A stretch of DNA of 64,000 nucleotides, from the NCBI RefSeq assembly GCF_017355405.1, contig NZ_CP061177.1, positions 3,594,501 to 3,658,500 of the forward strand. The letters run 5' to 3'. Source of the stretch: Roseomonas haemaphysalidis (GTDB lineage Bacteria; Pseudomonadota; Alphaproteobacteria; Acetobacterales; Acetobacteraceae). A program made the translations under genes and the position numbers. Below the pieces are notes generated by a model, which saw only the letters and a list, made by a program, of their open reading frames with translations, ran no database searches and was not told the DNA's origin. This document shows, in pieces, positions 56,103 through 64,000 of the stretch. Each line of letters begins with the position of its first letter. Position 1 is the stretch's first letter.

Positions 56103-57437
56103 TCAGCCCTGGCTCAGGCCGGTGTCGAAGCGAACCGGGCGCCCGGCGGGGGCACCCAGCACCTCGTCCTCGCGCATCGCCACCTGGCCGCGGATGATGG
56201 TCATCGCCGGCCAGCCGGTGCAGGCCATGCCGGCAAAGGGCGTCCAGCCGCAGGGCGAGGCGATCCAGCTTTCCTCGATGGTCCGCTGGCGCTTCATGTC
56301 GACAATGGTGAAGTCGGCATCGTAGCCGGCGCACAGGCGCCCCTTCGCGATGGCGTTGTAGACGCGCGCGGGGCCGGCGGCCATCAGGTCCACCAGCCGC
56401 GTCAGGGTCAGGCGGCCGGCGTTCACGTGGTCCAGCATCACTGGCAGCATGGTCTGCACGCCCGTCAGCCCCGCCGCCGTGGCGGGCCAGGGGCGCTCCT
56501 TGGCCGCGCGCGAATGCGGCGCGTGGTCGGAGCCGATGCAGTCCACCGTGCCGTCTGCCACGGCGGCCCAGGCGGCGGCCATGTGCCGCGCGTCGCGGAT
56601 GGGGGGGTTCATCACGGCATAGCCGCCCAGGCGCTCATAGGCCTCGTCGGTCTGGCTGAGGTGGTTGACCAGCACCTCCACCGTGGCCACGTCGCGGAAG
56701 TCGCGCAGGTATTCCAGCTCCTCGGCGGTGGACACGTGCAGGATATGCGCGCCGCGCCCGGTTTCGCGCGCCAGGGCCATCAGGCGGCGGGTGCCCAGGA
56801 AAGCGCATTCCACGTCGCGCCATTCGGCGTGCAGCCTGTGCGGGCCACCGGCGGCGAAGATCGGCTTGCGCTCCTGCAGCCGCTGCTCGTCCTCGGAATG
56901 ATAACAGATGCGGCGGCGGCCGGAGCGCATCACCCGCTCCAGGCTGGCATCGTCATCGACCAGCAGGTCGCCGGTCGAGGAGCCGGCGAAGATCTTGATG
57001 GCGCAGACATCCGGCTGCAGCTCCAGCGCCGCCAGATCCGCGATGTTGGACTTGGCGCCGCCCACGTAGAAGCCGATGTCGCACCAGGCGCGGCCCTGCA
57101 CATAGGCGCGCTTGTGTTCCAGCGCCGCCTGGCTGGTGATGGAGGGCGTGGTGTTGGGCATGTCGAACACGGCGGTGATGCCGCCGAGGATGGCGGCCCG
57201 GGTGCCGGTCTCGATGGTCTCCACCGCCGGGTCGCCCGGGTCGCGCAGGTGCACATGCGGGTCGATCAGCCCGGGCAGCACGTGCAGCCCGGCGCAGTCG
57301 ATCTCCTCGGCGGCGCTGGCCGCCTTGAGATCGCCGATCGCCGCGATGCGGCCGGCGCGCACGCCGACGTCGGCTTCCGCCTCGCCCCATGGCAGCACGC
57401 AACGGCCGTTGCGCAGGATGAGGTCGAAGCTGGTCAT
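56103..57437 (-). CDS. pyrC: dihydroorotase, class I
   Basis: 444 aa. Metal-site motifs in order: DPHVHLRDPG, the carboxylated-Lys segment IKIFAGSSTG, CYHSEDE, HILHVST and GSDHAPH. It closes carbamoyl-aspartate to dihydroorotate in pyrimidine synthesis. All metal ligands are present, so it is not an inactive PyrC-like subunit. No pyrB is adjacent. The closest relatives are the allantoinase/dihydroorotase branch, but GSDHAPH and SSTGD favour dihydroorotase. Confidence 0.9.
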   Translation of the reverse strand: MTSFDLILRNGRCVLPWGEAEADVGVRAGRIAAIGDLKAASAAEEIDCAGLHVLPGLIDPHVHLRDPGDPAVETIETGTRAAILGGITAVFDMPNTTPSITSQAALEHKRAYVQGRAWCDIGFYVGGAKSNIADLAALELQPDVCAIKIFAGSSTGDLLVDDDASLERVMRSGRRRICYHSEDEQRLQERKPIFAAGGPHRLHAEWRDVECAFLGTRRLMALARETGRGAHILHVSTAEELEYLRDFRDVATVEVLVNHLSQTDEAYERLGGYAVMNPPIRDARHMAAAWAAVADGTVDCIGSDHAPHSRAAKERPWPATAAGLTGVQTMLPVMLDHVNAGRLTLTRLVDLMAAGPARVYNAIAKGRLCAGYDADFTIVDMKRQRTIEESWIASPCGWTPFAGMACTGWPAMTIIRGQVAMREDEVLGAPAGRPVRFDTGLSQG

Positions 57438-57518
57438 GGCACCGGTTCCCTTCTCTTGGTGCCGGTCTAGTAGATCAGATCGCGCGCCGCGTCCTCCCCC
57501 CGGCGCCGTGGCGGCCTG

Positions 57519-58328
57519 TCAGGCCGGCAGGTGCTCGCCGAACTCGGCATGCAGCTTGGTCATCAGCGCCGCGCGCTCGGCGTCCGTCAGGTCGATCCAT
57601 TCCAGGTCCTGGTCCAGCGGCACCGTCACGCGGCCGTCCGTGCCGCCGGTGGCGCCCAGCACCACGTCCGACCCCAGCATAAAGGGGCTCGCCTTGCCGG
57701 GCGCCGACCAGATGCGCGCCTTGCCGCCTTCCAGCGGCACCACGGTCCAGGATGACGCGCCACGCGCGCGGCTGAAGGCGGTCAGCCGCAGCGGCACCAG
57801 GCGCATGTTGGTCCAGCCCGCCATCTCCGCGCGCTCCCGCCGGCGCTGCAGCAGCGTGCGCACCGCCGCCACCGTGCCCGCGGCGATCGCCAGCCAGAAC
57901 AGGCCGATGGTGATGGTGCGGTTGACCAGCTTGTCGAGCCCGAGGTCCGTGGTCAGCAGCGCCGGGCGCGCCGGATCGGCCAGCACGGCCACGGAATAGT
58001 CGCCCGCATGGGCATCCACGAACACGTAGTGCACATCGCGGACCACCACGTTCGGGTTCTTGCCGGCGCTCAGCACGACGTCGCAGACGTTGACGAACAG
58101 CTTGGACGAGCAGGAGCCGGAATCGATCTGCCCGGCCAGCGCCGGCCGCGCGGCGTCGCGGACCTGCCAGTCGGTCAGCAGCGGCGGCGCCACGAAGATC
58201 AGGCTGGCCACGGCCAGCCCCGCCAGCACCAGCAGGCCGAACCCCGCCAGCAGGCGGTGCCCCCAGCCCGGCGGCGGCACGCGGACCTTGAGCGGTCGGT
58301 TGGGCAGCTCTGGCATGGCAATGGTCAC
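57519..58328 (-). CDS. membrane protein of unknown function
   Basis: 269 aa. Two membrane helices (about 26-51 and 138-160) flank an outside loop with two cysteines (SGSCSSKLFVNVCDVVLSAG) and beta-like character. The cytoplasmic C-terminal half, after RRRERAEMAG, ends IDLTDAERAALMTKLHAEFGEHLPA. I recall similar proteins only from Acetobacteraceae and related groups, and no function. It stands alone between pyrC and asnB and could start at ATG 58328 or 58316. Confidence 0.6.
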   Translation of the reverse strand: MTIAMPELPNRPLKVRVPPPGWGHRLLAGFGLLVLAGLAVASLIFVAPPLLTDWQVRDAARPALAGQIDSGSCSSKLFVNVCDVVLSAGKNPNVVVRDVHYVFVDAHAGDYSVAVLADPARPALLTTDLGLDKLVNRTITIGLFWLAIAAGTVAAVRTLLQRRRERAEMAGWTNMRLVPLRLTAFSRARGASSWTVVPLEGGKARIWSAPGKASPFMLGSDVVLGATGGTDGRVTVPLDQDLEWIDLTDAERAALMTKLHAEFGEHLPA

Positions 58329-58429
58329 GACTCGCGTCTCCGGCAGCGGGAATGTCGCCAGGGTTGTTTCACCTGTGACGATCTGTAACCAGGGGCCGTG
58401 TGCCGGCCGCCATCCGCGACGGCTTCAAC

Positions 58430-58445
58430 CCGGCGTGAGCGCCGG
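58430..58445 (-). terminator. hairpin after asnB
   Basis: CCGGCG/CGCCGG with loop TGAG, 1 bp after the asnB stop. Weak U content follows on the minus strand. Confidence 0.4.
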
Positions 58446-58446
58446 C

Positions 58447-60204
58447 TCAGCCGCGCCCCAGAAAGCTGAACACGTCGCCTTCCGCGCGCCGCAGCTCCAC
58501 GTGCCGGCGGTGCCACAGCGCGTAGAACAGCAGGTGCCAAGCCGCGAAGCCTTCCCGCTTGCCGGCGGCCGCCTTGAACAGGGATACCACCTTGTCCGGC
58601 CGGGCGATCTCGGCCACGCCCGCCTGCGCGGCGACCAGCGGCCCCAGCTTGTCGGCCGCGCCGGCGATCCAGGCACCTACCGGCACGGTGAAGCCCTGCT
58701 TGGGCCGGAATGGCTCGGACGCCGGGAAGTTCGCCGCCAGCCATTGCCGCAACAGCAGCTTGCCCATACCCTTGCGGGTCTTCAGCGCGTCCGGCAGGCG
58801 GAAGCAGGCTTCCGCCACGGCGCTGTCCAGAAACGGCGTGCGGCCTTCCAGGCCATGCGCCATCAGGCAGCGGTCCAACTTGATCAGCAGGTCGTTGGGC
58901 AGCCAGTCCGCCACATCCAGCGCCTGCGCCGCCATCAGCCGGGTGCGGCCGGGCAGCGCCGTGGCGGCTTCGGCCGCCACCATGCCGTCGCGCCAGCCCG
59001 TCAGCGGCTCGCGCAGCACGTCCAGCCGGTCAAACGCGCCATGGGTGCGCGGCGCCTTGCCGCCCAGCCACCAGGGGCGCATGGCGGCGCGGTAGCGACC
59101 GTAGCCGCCCAGGATCTCGTCGCCCCCCTCGCCCGACAGCACCACCTTGACGTCTTCCCGCGCGCGGCGGGCCAGAAACCAGGTGGGGATGATGGCGTAG
59201 TCGGCGGCCGGGTCGTCCATGCCCGCCACGATCTCCGGCAGGTGGCGCCATACCTCGCCCTGCGACACGGTGATGGTCTCGTGCCGCGCCCCCACGGCCT
59301 TGGCCATCACGGCGGCATGCTCGCGCTCGTCCGCCGCGCCGGGAACGTCGAAGCCGGCGGTATAGGCGCGCACCGGCTGCTCGTTCAGCCGCGACATCAT
59401 GGCCAGCACCGCGGCGCTGTCCGTGCCGCCGGACAGAAACATGCCGTAGGGCACGTCGGAGCGCTGGTGCAGGTCCACGCTGTCGCGGAAGGCGCTGTCG
59501 AAGCGCGCCAGCGCCTCGGCTTCCGTGGTCGCGGTGGGGCCGCCCTCGGGCAGCGCGGCGCGGCGGCGGCGCTCCAGCACCCGGCCCTCGCCCAGCGCCA
59601 CCGTTTCGCCCGGCAACAGGCGGGTGATGCCCTCGAAGATGGTCTCGGCGCCGGTGGTGAACTGCATCTGCAGCAGCTCGGACCGCGCTTCCGCCCGCAC
59701 CCGGGGCGCCACCAACCCGGCGGCCACCAGCGCCTGCGCCTCGGAGGCGAAGGCCATGCCGCCCGGCACCTCGGCCAGGTACATGGGCTTGATGCCGAAG
59801 GGGTCGCGCGCCAGCACCACCTGCCGCGACACGCGGTCATGGATCGCCACCGCGTACATGCCGCGCAGCCCGTCGGCGAAGCCCAGCCCGTCGCGGCGGA
59901 ACAGGTGCAGCGGCGGCTCGCAATCCGACTGCGTGGCGCAGGTCAGCGCATTGTCGGCGCGCAGCTCGCGGTAATTGTAGACCTCGCCATTGGCCACCAG
60001 CGCGGCGGGGCCGGCGAACAAGGGCTGGTCGCCGGTGGCGAGGTCGATAATGGCGAGGCGGGTATGCGCCAGCGCCACCGGGCCCGCCACATGGTGCCCC
60101 GAGCCGTCCGGCCCGCGATGCGCCAGCGCTCCCAGCAGCTTCTGCAGCGTCGTCGCGTCGGGGGCCTGGCCCTGGCGCAGCAGCAGCCCCGCGATGCCGC
60201 ACAT
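58447..60204 (-). CDS. asnB: asparagine synthase (glutamine-hydrolysing)
   Basis: 585 aa from ATG 60204, chosen so that Cys2 (MCGIAGLLLR) becomes the N-terminal glutaminase nucleophile; a longer start would bury it. The synthetase half has FLSGGTDSAAVLA (pyrophosphate loop) and VVLSGEGGDEILGGYGRY. It converts aspartate plus glutamine to asparagine, or amidates a sugar when placed in a polysaccharide cluster. Its operon with two glycosyltransferases hints at the second role. The start overlaps the GT4 stop (TGATG). Confidence 0.88.
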   Translation of the reverse strand: MCGIAGLLLRQGQAPDATTLQKLLGALAHRGPDGSGHHVAGPVALAHTRLAIIDLATGDQPLFAGPAALVANGEVYNYRELRADNALTCATQSDCEPPLHLFRRDGLGFADGLRGMYAVAIHDRVSRQVVLARDPFGIKPMYLAEVPGGMAFASEAQALVAAGLVAPRVRAEARSELLQMQFTTGAETIFEGITRLLPGETVALGEGRVLERRRRAALPEGGPTATTEAEALARFDSAFRDSVDLHQRSDVPYGMFLSGGTDSAAVLAMMSRLNEQPVRAYTAGFDVPGAADEREHAAVMAKAVGARHETITVSQGEVWRHLPEIVAGMDDPAADYAIIPTWFLARRAREDVKVVLSGEGGDEILGGYGRYRAAMRPWWLGGKAPRTHGAFDRLDVLREPLTGWRDGMVAAEAATALPGRTRLMAAQALDVADWLPNDLLIKLDRCLMAHGLEGRTPFLDSAVAEACFRLPDALKTRKGMGKLLLRQWLAANFPASEPFRPKQGFTVPVGAWIAGAADKLGPLVAAQAGVAEIARPDKVVSLFKAAAGKREGFAAWHLLFYALWHRRHVELRRAEGDVFSFLGRG

Positions 60205-61229
60205 CAGCGCGCCTCCTTCGCCACGCGGCGCAGGAAGTCGCGCCATTGCGCCACCACGGGCGCGGCGGCGTAGCCCGCTTCCCAGTTCGCGCGCCCGCCG
60301 GCGCCCAGGGCCGCGGCCAGCGCCGGGTCGGCCAGAAGCGCGCCGATATCCTGCGCCAGGGCTTCCGGCAGCTCGGGCGGGGTCAGAAAGCCATCCACCC
60401 CATGGGTGATCAGCGCCGCCGGCCCCTGCGACGCCACGGCCACCACCGGCTTGCCGGCGCTCCAGGCCTCCAGCACGATGTTGCCCAGCGGCTCGTGCCG
60501 CGACGAGCAGACGAACACGTCGCAGGCCGCCAGCAAGGCCCCGGCATCGTGTCGCCAGCCCAGAAAGCGCACCCGCCCCGCCACGCCCAGCTCGGCCGCC
60601 AGCGCCTGCAGCGCGCCGCGCTCCGGCCCCTCGCCGCCGATCGCCAGCTCCGCGCCCGGCAGCAGCGCCAGGGCGCGCAGCAGCGTGTCGAAGCCCTTGT
60701 TGCGGTGCAGCCGCCCCAGCGCCAGCAGCTTCGGCGCGCCCGGGGTCAGGCCAAGGTCGGCGGGGGGGATGCCGGCGAAGTCGTCCGCGAAGTTGGGCAG
60801 GTAATGCGCGCGGTCGGCCGGCCAGCCCTTGTCCACCATCCAGCGCACCAGGTCGTGGGTGTTGCCCACCAGGTGGTCGCAGCGGCGGTAGTACTTCAGG
60901 TCGTAATAGCCGCCCAGGCGCCCCACCAGCGTGTAGTCGCCGCGCGGCGTATGCCTGGCCGCGCGGTTCATCCAGGCCACCGCCACCTGCGGCCGCTGGT
61001 GGCGCAGCAGCAGCGACAGGCGCGGCTTGGTCAGCATGTCCAGCGGCCCGCCGAAGCGCAGCTGCACCGGCGACAGCCCCTGCGCCGCCAGCCGCGCCGC
61101 GCGCGGGGCATCACGCCGGATCACCGGCAGCACATCCTCGCCCGCCGCGTGCAGCGCGCCGGTCAGTCGCTCGTAAAAGCCCTCGGCGCCGCCGGCCTTC
61201 GCGCCGGCCATGATCTGCGCGATCCTCAT
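60204..61229 (-). CDS. glycosyltransferase family 4
   Basis: 341 aa, GT-B fold. GAKAGGAEGFYERL (N-terminal Gly loop), LLALGRLHRNKGFDTLLRAL, and the nucleotide-sugar motif CSSRHEPLGNIVLEAWSAGKPVVAVASQGPAALI, with the EX7E-like E-P-L-G-N-I-V-L-E. It transfers a sugar to a cell-surface glycan or lipopolysaccharide core. It sits in one operon with a GT9 enzyme upstream and asnB downstream, all overlapping. Confidence 0.88.
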   Translation of the reverse strand: MRIAQIMAGAKAGGAEGFYERLTGALHAAGEDVLPVIRRDAPRAARLAAQGLSPVQLRFGGPLDMLTKPRLSLLLRHQRPQVAVAWMNRAARHTPRGDYTLVGRLGGYYDLKYYRRCDHLVGNTHDLVRWMVDKGWPADRAHYLPNFADDFAGIPPADLGLTPGAPKLLALGRLHRNKGFDTLLRALALLPGAELAIGGEGPERGALQALAAELGVAGRVRFLGWRHDAGALLAACDVFVCSSRHEPLGNIVLEAWSAGKPVVAVASQGPAALITHGVDGFLTPPELPEALAQDIGALLADPALAAALGAGGRANWEAGYAAAPVVAQWRDFLRRVAKEAR

Positions 61230-62152
61230 GCCGCCGTCTCCGCCACCGGCTGGGCCAGCAGCTCGCGCGCGGCGGCCAGCGCGTCCTCCACCGGCAGGGC
61301 CTCCATGGGCGCCATGCCGGGCGCGCCGCGCGCCAGCACGGCGCGGGCGGCGCGCCCGACGGGGGCGTATTCGCTGGCCGGCGTCGGGCCGAACAACCCC
61401 AGCGTCGGCGTGCCGGCCGCGGCGGACAGGTGCATTAGGCCGGAGTCGTTGCCCACGAACAGGGCGCAGCGCGCCAGCACCGCCGCCGCTTCCGGCAGGG
61501 TCAGCCGGCCCGACAGGTCGACCGCTTCCGGCAATGCCGCCAGCACGGGGGCGACCATCGCGGCCTCCTGCGCGCCGGGGCCGGCCAGCACCACGGGGCG
61601 GGCCCCGGGCAGCGGCCCGTCCGGCGCCGACAACGCCCGGAACAGCGCCACGAAGCGCTCCGCCGGCCAGACCTTGCCCGCCCAGTTGGCGCTGGGTCCG
61701 AGCGCCACGCAGGGCCCCGCCGCCGGCAGCAGCGCGCCGGCGCGCGCGGCATCCTCGGCCGCGAACCAGGCCACGGGGGGCGGTGGCGGGCGCAGCCCCA
61801 GCGTTTCGGCGATGTGCCCGATGCGGTGCCCGGCGCGCCGGCCGCCCTGCATCACCGCCCGCCGCCGCGCCGGCACCAGCCAGGCGAGCGCCGAGCCGCG
61901 CAGGTCCACCACCAAATCCCAGCGCGTGCGCGCCACCTCCGCCCACAGGCCCAGCCAGTGGCCGGACAGGCGCTTCTTGCGCAGCACGATGGTCTTGTCC
62001 CGCCCCGGCATGCGGGCGAACACGCCTTCCGCCACCGGGCCGCAGGCCACGGTCACGCGCGCATCGGGATGCGTGCGGATCAGGTGGTCCAGCAGGCCGG
62101 TGGACAGCACCGCGTCGCCGATCCGGGTCGAGGTCACGAAAAGAATGCGCAT
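61226..62152 (-). CDS. glycosyltransferase family 9 (heptosyltransferase-like)
   Basis: 308 aa. MRILFVTSTRIGDAVLSTGLLDHL, WDLVVDLRGSALAWL, then VALGPSANWAGKVWPAERFVAL and FVGNDSGLMHLSAAAGTPTLGLFGPTPASEYAP, the ADP-heptose-binding block of GT9. It adds heptose or a related sugar to the lipopolysaccharide inner core. First gene of the GT9-GT4-asnB operon. The start at 62152 is set by the family N-terminus. Confidence 0.9.
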   Translation of the reverse strand: MRILFVTSTRIGDAVLSTGLLDHLIRTHPDARVTVACGPVAEGVFARMPGRDKTIVLRKKRLSGHWLGLWAEVARTRWDLVVDLRGSALAWLVPARRRAVMQGGRRAGHRIGHIAETLGLRPPPPPVAWFAAEDAARAGALLPAAGPCVALGPSANWAGKVWPAERFVALFRALSAPDGPLPGARPVVLAGPGAQEAAMVAPVLAALPEAVDLSGRLTLPEAAAVLARCALFVGNDSGLMHLSAAAGTPTLGLFGPTPASEYAPVGRAARAVLARGAPGMAPMEALPVEDALAAARELLAQPVAETAA

Positions 62153-62232
62153 GGTCGCGGCCCGCTTAGCACGGCTTCGCCCCGCGCGCATGACGCCTTG
62201 CATCGCCCGGTGCCCGCGCCAAGATCGGCGGC

Positions 62233-63045
62233 ATGCCTCAGACCCCGCTCCCCCTCCGCTCCGTGATCGCCCTGTCCGGCGAGGACCGCGTGGGCTTTCT
62301 GCAAGGCCTTGTGTCCAACGACGTGGCGCTGGCGGCGCCGGGGCGGGCCGTCTGGGCCGCGCTGCTGACGCCGCAGGGCAAGTGGCTGGCCGATTTCTTT
62401 GTCTTCGCCGATGCCGGCCGGCTGCTGCTGGATGCCGAGGCCGCGCAGGCCGAATCGCTGGTGCACCGGCTGTCCCGCTTCCGGCTGCGCGCCAAGGTCG
62501 CCCTGGCCCCCGCGCCGGAGCTGTCCGTGGCGGCCGGCTGGGGCGGCGCGCCCATGCCCCCCGGCCTTGGCGCCCCCGACCCGCGCCACCCCGGGGCCGG
62601 CTGGCGCGCCCTGCTCGCCGCGCCCCCGCCGGCCGACGCCACGGCTGAGGATTACGACCGCCACCGCCTGGCCCTCGGCCTGCCCGACGGGGCGCGCGAC
62701 CTGGAAGCCGACAAGTCCGTCCTGCTGGAAGCCGGCTTCGACGAGCTGGACGGCATTTCCTGGAGCAAGGGCTGCTACATGGGGCAGGAGCTGACCGCCC
62801 GCACCAAGTATCGCGGCCTGCTGAAGAGGCGGCTGTTCCCCGTGGCGGTGGACGGGCCCCTGCCCGCCCGCGGCACGCCCGTGCTGCGCGAGGACGGCGC
62901 GGAGATGGGCGAGATGCGCTCCGGCCGCGACGGGCTGGGGCTGGCGCTGCTGCGCATGCCGGTGGCGGAGGGACAGGCGCTGCGCTGCGGGGATGCGACC
63001 CTGCTGGCGCGGGTGCCGGACTGGATGGCGCGGCCGCCGGGCTGA
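62233..63045 (+). CDS. ygfZ: YgfZ/CAF17-type folate-binding protein
   Basis: 270 aa. Family signature KGCYMGQELTART with Cys181. The N-terminal GEDRVGFLQGLVSNDV and GLPDGARDLEADKSVLLEAGFDELDGISWSKG are also typical. It supports assembly or repair of certain iron-sulphur enzymes through tetrahydrofolate. It is divergent from the GT9 operon and convergent with the next LysR gene. Confidence 0.92.
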   Translation: MPQTPLPLRSVIALSGEDRVGFLQGLVSNDVALAAPGRAVWAALLTPQGKWLADFFVFADAGRLLLDAEAAQAESLVHRLSRFRLRAKVALAPAPELSVAAGWGGAPMPPGLGAPDPRHPGAGWRALLAAPPPADATAEDYDRHRLALGLPDGARDLEADKSVLLEAGFDELDGISWSKGCYMGQELTARTKYRGLLKRRLFPVAVDGPLPARGTPVLREDGAEMGEMRSGRDGLGLALLRMPVAEGQALRCGDATLLARVPDWMARPPG

Positions 63046-63052
63046 CCGCGTT

Positions 63053-63955
63053 TCAGCCGGGCGGCAGCAGCGCCGCCCGGGCGGCCCGCCGCACGCTGGC
63101 CGTCAGGTCGGCCAGCACTTCCGTGCCCAGCCGCAGGTGCTGCCAGTACAGCATCACGTCGGCCGGCCGGCCCGGCAGGAGTTCCGCCAGCGTGCCATCG
63201 GCCAGGCCCGGGGCCGCCAGCGGCAACGGCGCCATGGCCCAGCCAAGCCCCGCCCTGCTGGCATGCAGCATCCCCAGGGTGGACGGCACCCGGTGGGCCG
63301 GCCCCAGCAGATCCGCGCCCAGCGCCGCCCGCGCCCAGCGGTCCTGCATGTGGTCGCGGCCATCGAAGCGCAGCACCGGCGCCCGGGCCAGCGCCGCGGC
63401 GTCGACCCCGCGCGGAAAATGGCGGCGGAGAAAGCCCGGCCCGGCGGCCGCCACGTAGCGCAGCCGCCCGAGCGGCAGGATGCGGCAACCCTGCACGGGC
63501 GTGGGGTCGGTGGTCACGGCGGCGAAGACCTCGCCGGCCCGCAGCCGGCCGGCGGTATGCGCCTCGTCATCGGCCAGCAGATCGAGCAGGGCGTCGCTGC
63601 GTTCGGCGAAGCCGGCGGCCGCTGCGGGAAACCAGGTGGCCAGGCTGTCGGCATTGACCGCGACCGGCAGCACCGTGCCCGCCGCCGCATCGCCCAGGCT
63701 GGGCAGGGCGGCGGCCAGCTCGGCTTCCAGCAGCCGCACCTGCGCGGCATGCGCGCACAGCCGCGCGCCGGTGGCGGTCGCGGTGCAGGGCTGGCCCCGC
63801 ACCACCAGCACCGTGCCCAGCCGCTCCTCCAGTCCCCGCAAACGCTGCGACACGGCGGAGGGCGTCACGCCGAGGGCGGTGGCGGCCTTGTCGAAGCTGC
63901 CTTCACGCAGCACGGCGGACAGGGCGGCCAGCGCCGGGTAATCCAGCATGGACAT
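63053..63955 (-). CDS. LysR regulator, ArgP type
   Basis: 300 aa. MLDYPALAALSAVLREGSFDKAATALGVTPSAVSQRLRGLEERLGTVLVVR, the ArgP winged helix, then FRHDDxxQ-like FDGRDHMQDRW and GWAMAPL near the C-terminus. ArgP controls a lysine/arginine exporter usually encoded divergently; that gene would begin just beyond the right window edge. Start at ATG 63955, with a second ATG two codons in. Confidence 0.85.
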   Translation of the reverse strand: MSMLDYPALAALSAVLREGSFDKAATALGVTPSAVSQRLRGLEERLGTVLVVRGQPCTATATGARLCAHAAQVRLLEAELAAALPSLGDAAAGTVLPVAVNADSLATWFPAAAAGFAERSDALLDLLADDEAHTAGRLRAGEVFAAVTTDPTPVQGCRILPLGRLRYVAAAGPGFLRRHFPRGVDAAALARAPVLRFDGRDHMQDRWARAALGADLLGPAHRVPSTLGMLHASRAGLGWAMAPLPLAAPGLADGTLAELLPGRPADVMLYWQHLRLGTEVLADLTASVRRAARAALLPPG

Positions 63956-64000
63956 TAGTTCTGCTTCACTGGCGTTAGCTGAATAAGTTTTACGAAAGCC

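Overview
The window is very GC-rich DNA from an alphaproteobacterium, most likely a Roseomonas-like member of the Acetobacteraceae. The evidence is a class I lysyl-tRNA synthetase, a Usg gene, an alphaproteobacterial-type LexA box (GTTC-N7-GTTC), CIRCE-controlled groESL, and alphaproteobacterial gene neighbourhoods: fabD-fabG-acpP-fabF-mltG / yicC-gmk, rpsF-rpsR-DUF2232-rplI, dnaB-alr, and radA-cvpA-purF. The family placement is inference. I saw no tRNA, rRNA or CRISPR array.

Positions 184-15214 hold a compact podovirus (T7-like) particle cassette, read almost entirely on the minus strand. In transcription order it has two conserved unknown genes, a small connector-associated gene, portal, scaffold, capsid, tail tubular A, tail tubular B, an internal virion-like protein, tail fibre/spike, small and large terminase, a decayed polymorphic-toxin gene, three related immunity-type genes (one broken, one fused to a toxin tail), a coiled-coil protein and a SleB-type wall hydrolase. 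No integrase, DNA or RNA polymerase, helicase or excisionase is present. The operon starts beside a promoter overlapped by a good LexA box (15246-15260) and faces a divergent S24-family regulator. I propose an SOS-regulated defective prophage or gene-transfer-agent-like particle module; this is the main candidate for something new.

16043-40245 is host core. A truncated MprF-like flippase is coupled to class I lysK. Then come a DinG-type helicase, TerB, an S9 peptidase and a cold-shock gene. groESL is driven from a promoter bracketed by two CIRCE elements, with usg divergent. After an AEC transporter come gmk and yicC. An SDR and an EamA transporter sit between yicC and the fatty-acid/cell-wall cluster (mltG, fabF, acpP, fabG, fabD). 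The rpsF-rpsR-DUF2232-rplI operon follows.

40370-63955 carries cyclopropane-fatty-acid synthase, dnaB (preceded by an inverted pair of DnaA boxes) with alr and mlaEF, a LysR/PACE efflux pair, DUF427, radA-cvpA-purF-SDR, der, bamB with a YfgM-like partner, pyrC, a membrane protein of unknown role, an asnB-glycosyltransferase operon, ygfZ and an ArgP-like regulator at the right edge. Three intergenic gaps here carry the same composite element: two facing hairpins, each followed inward by a pyrimidine tract. A half copy lies beside the EamA gene. The elements look like paired terminators that may also be a dispersed repeat family.
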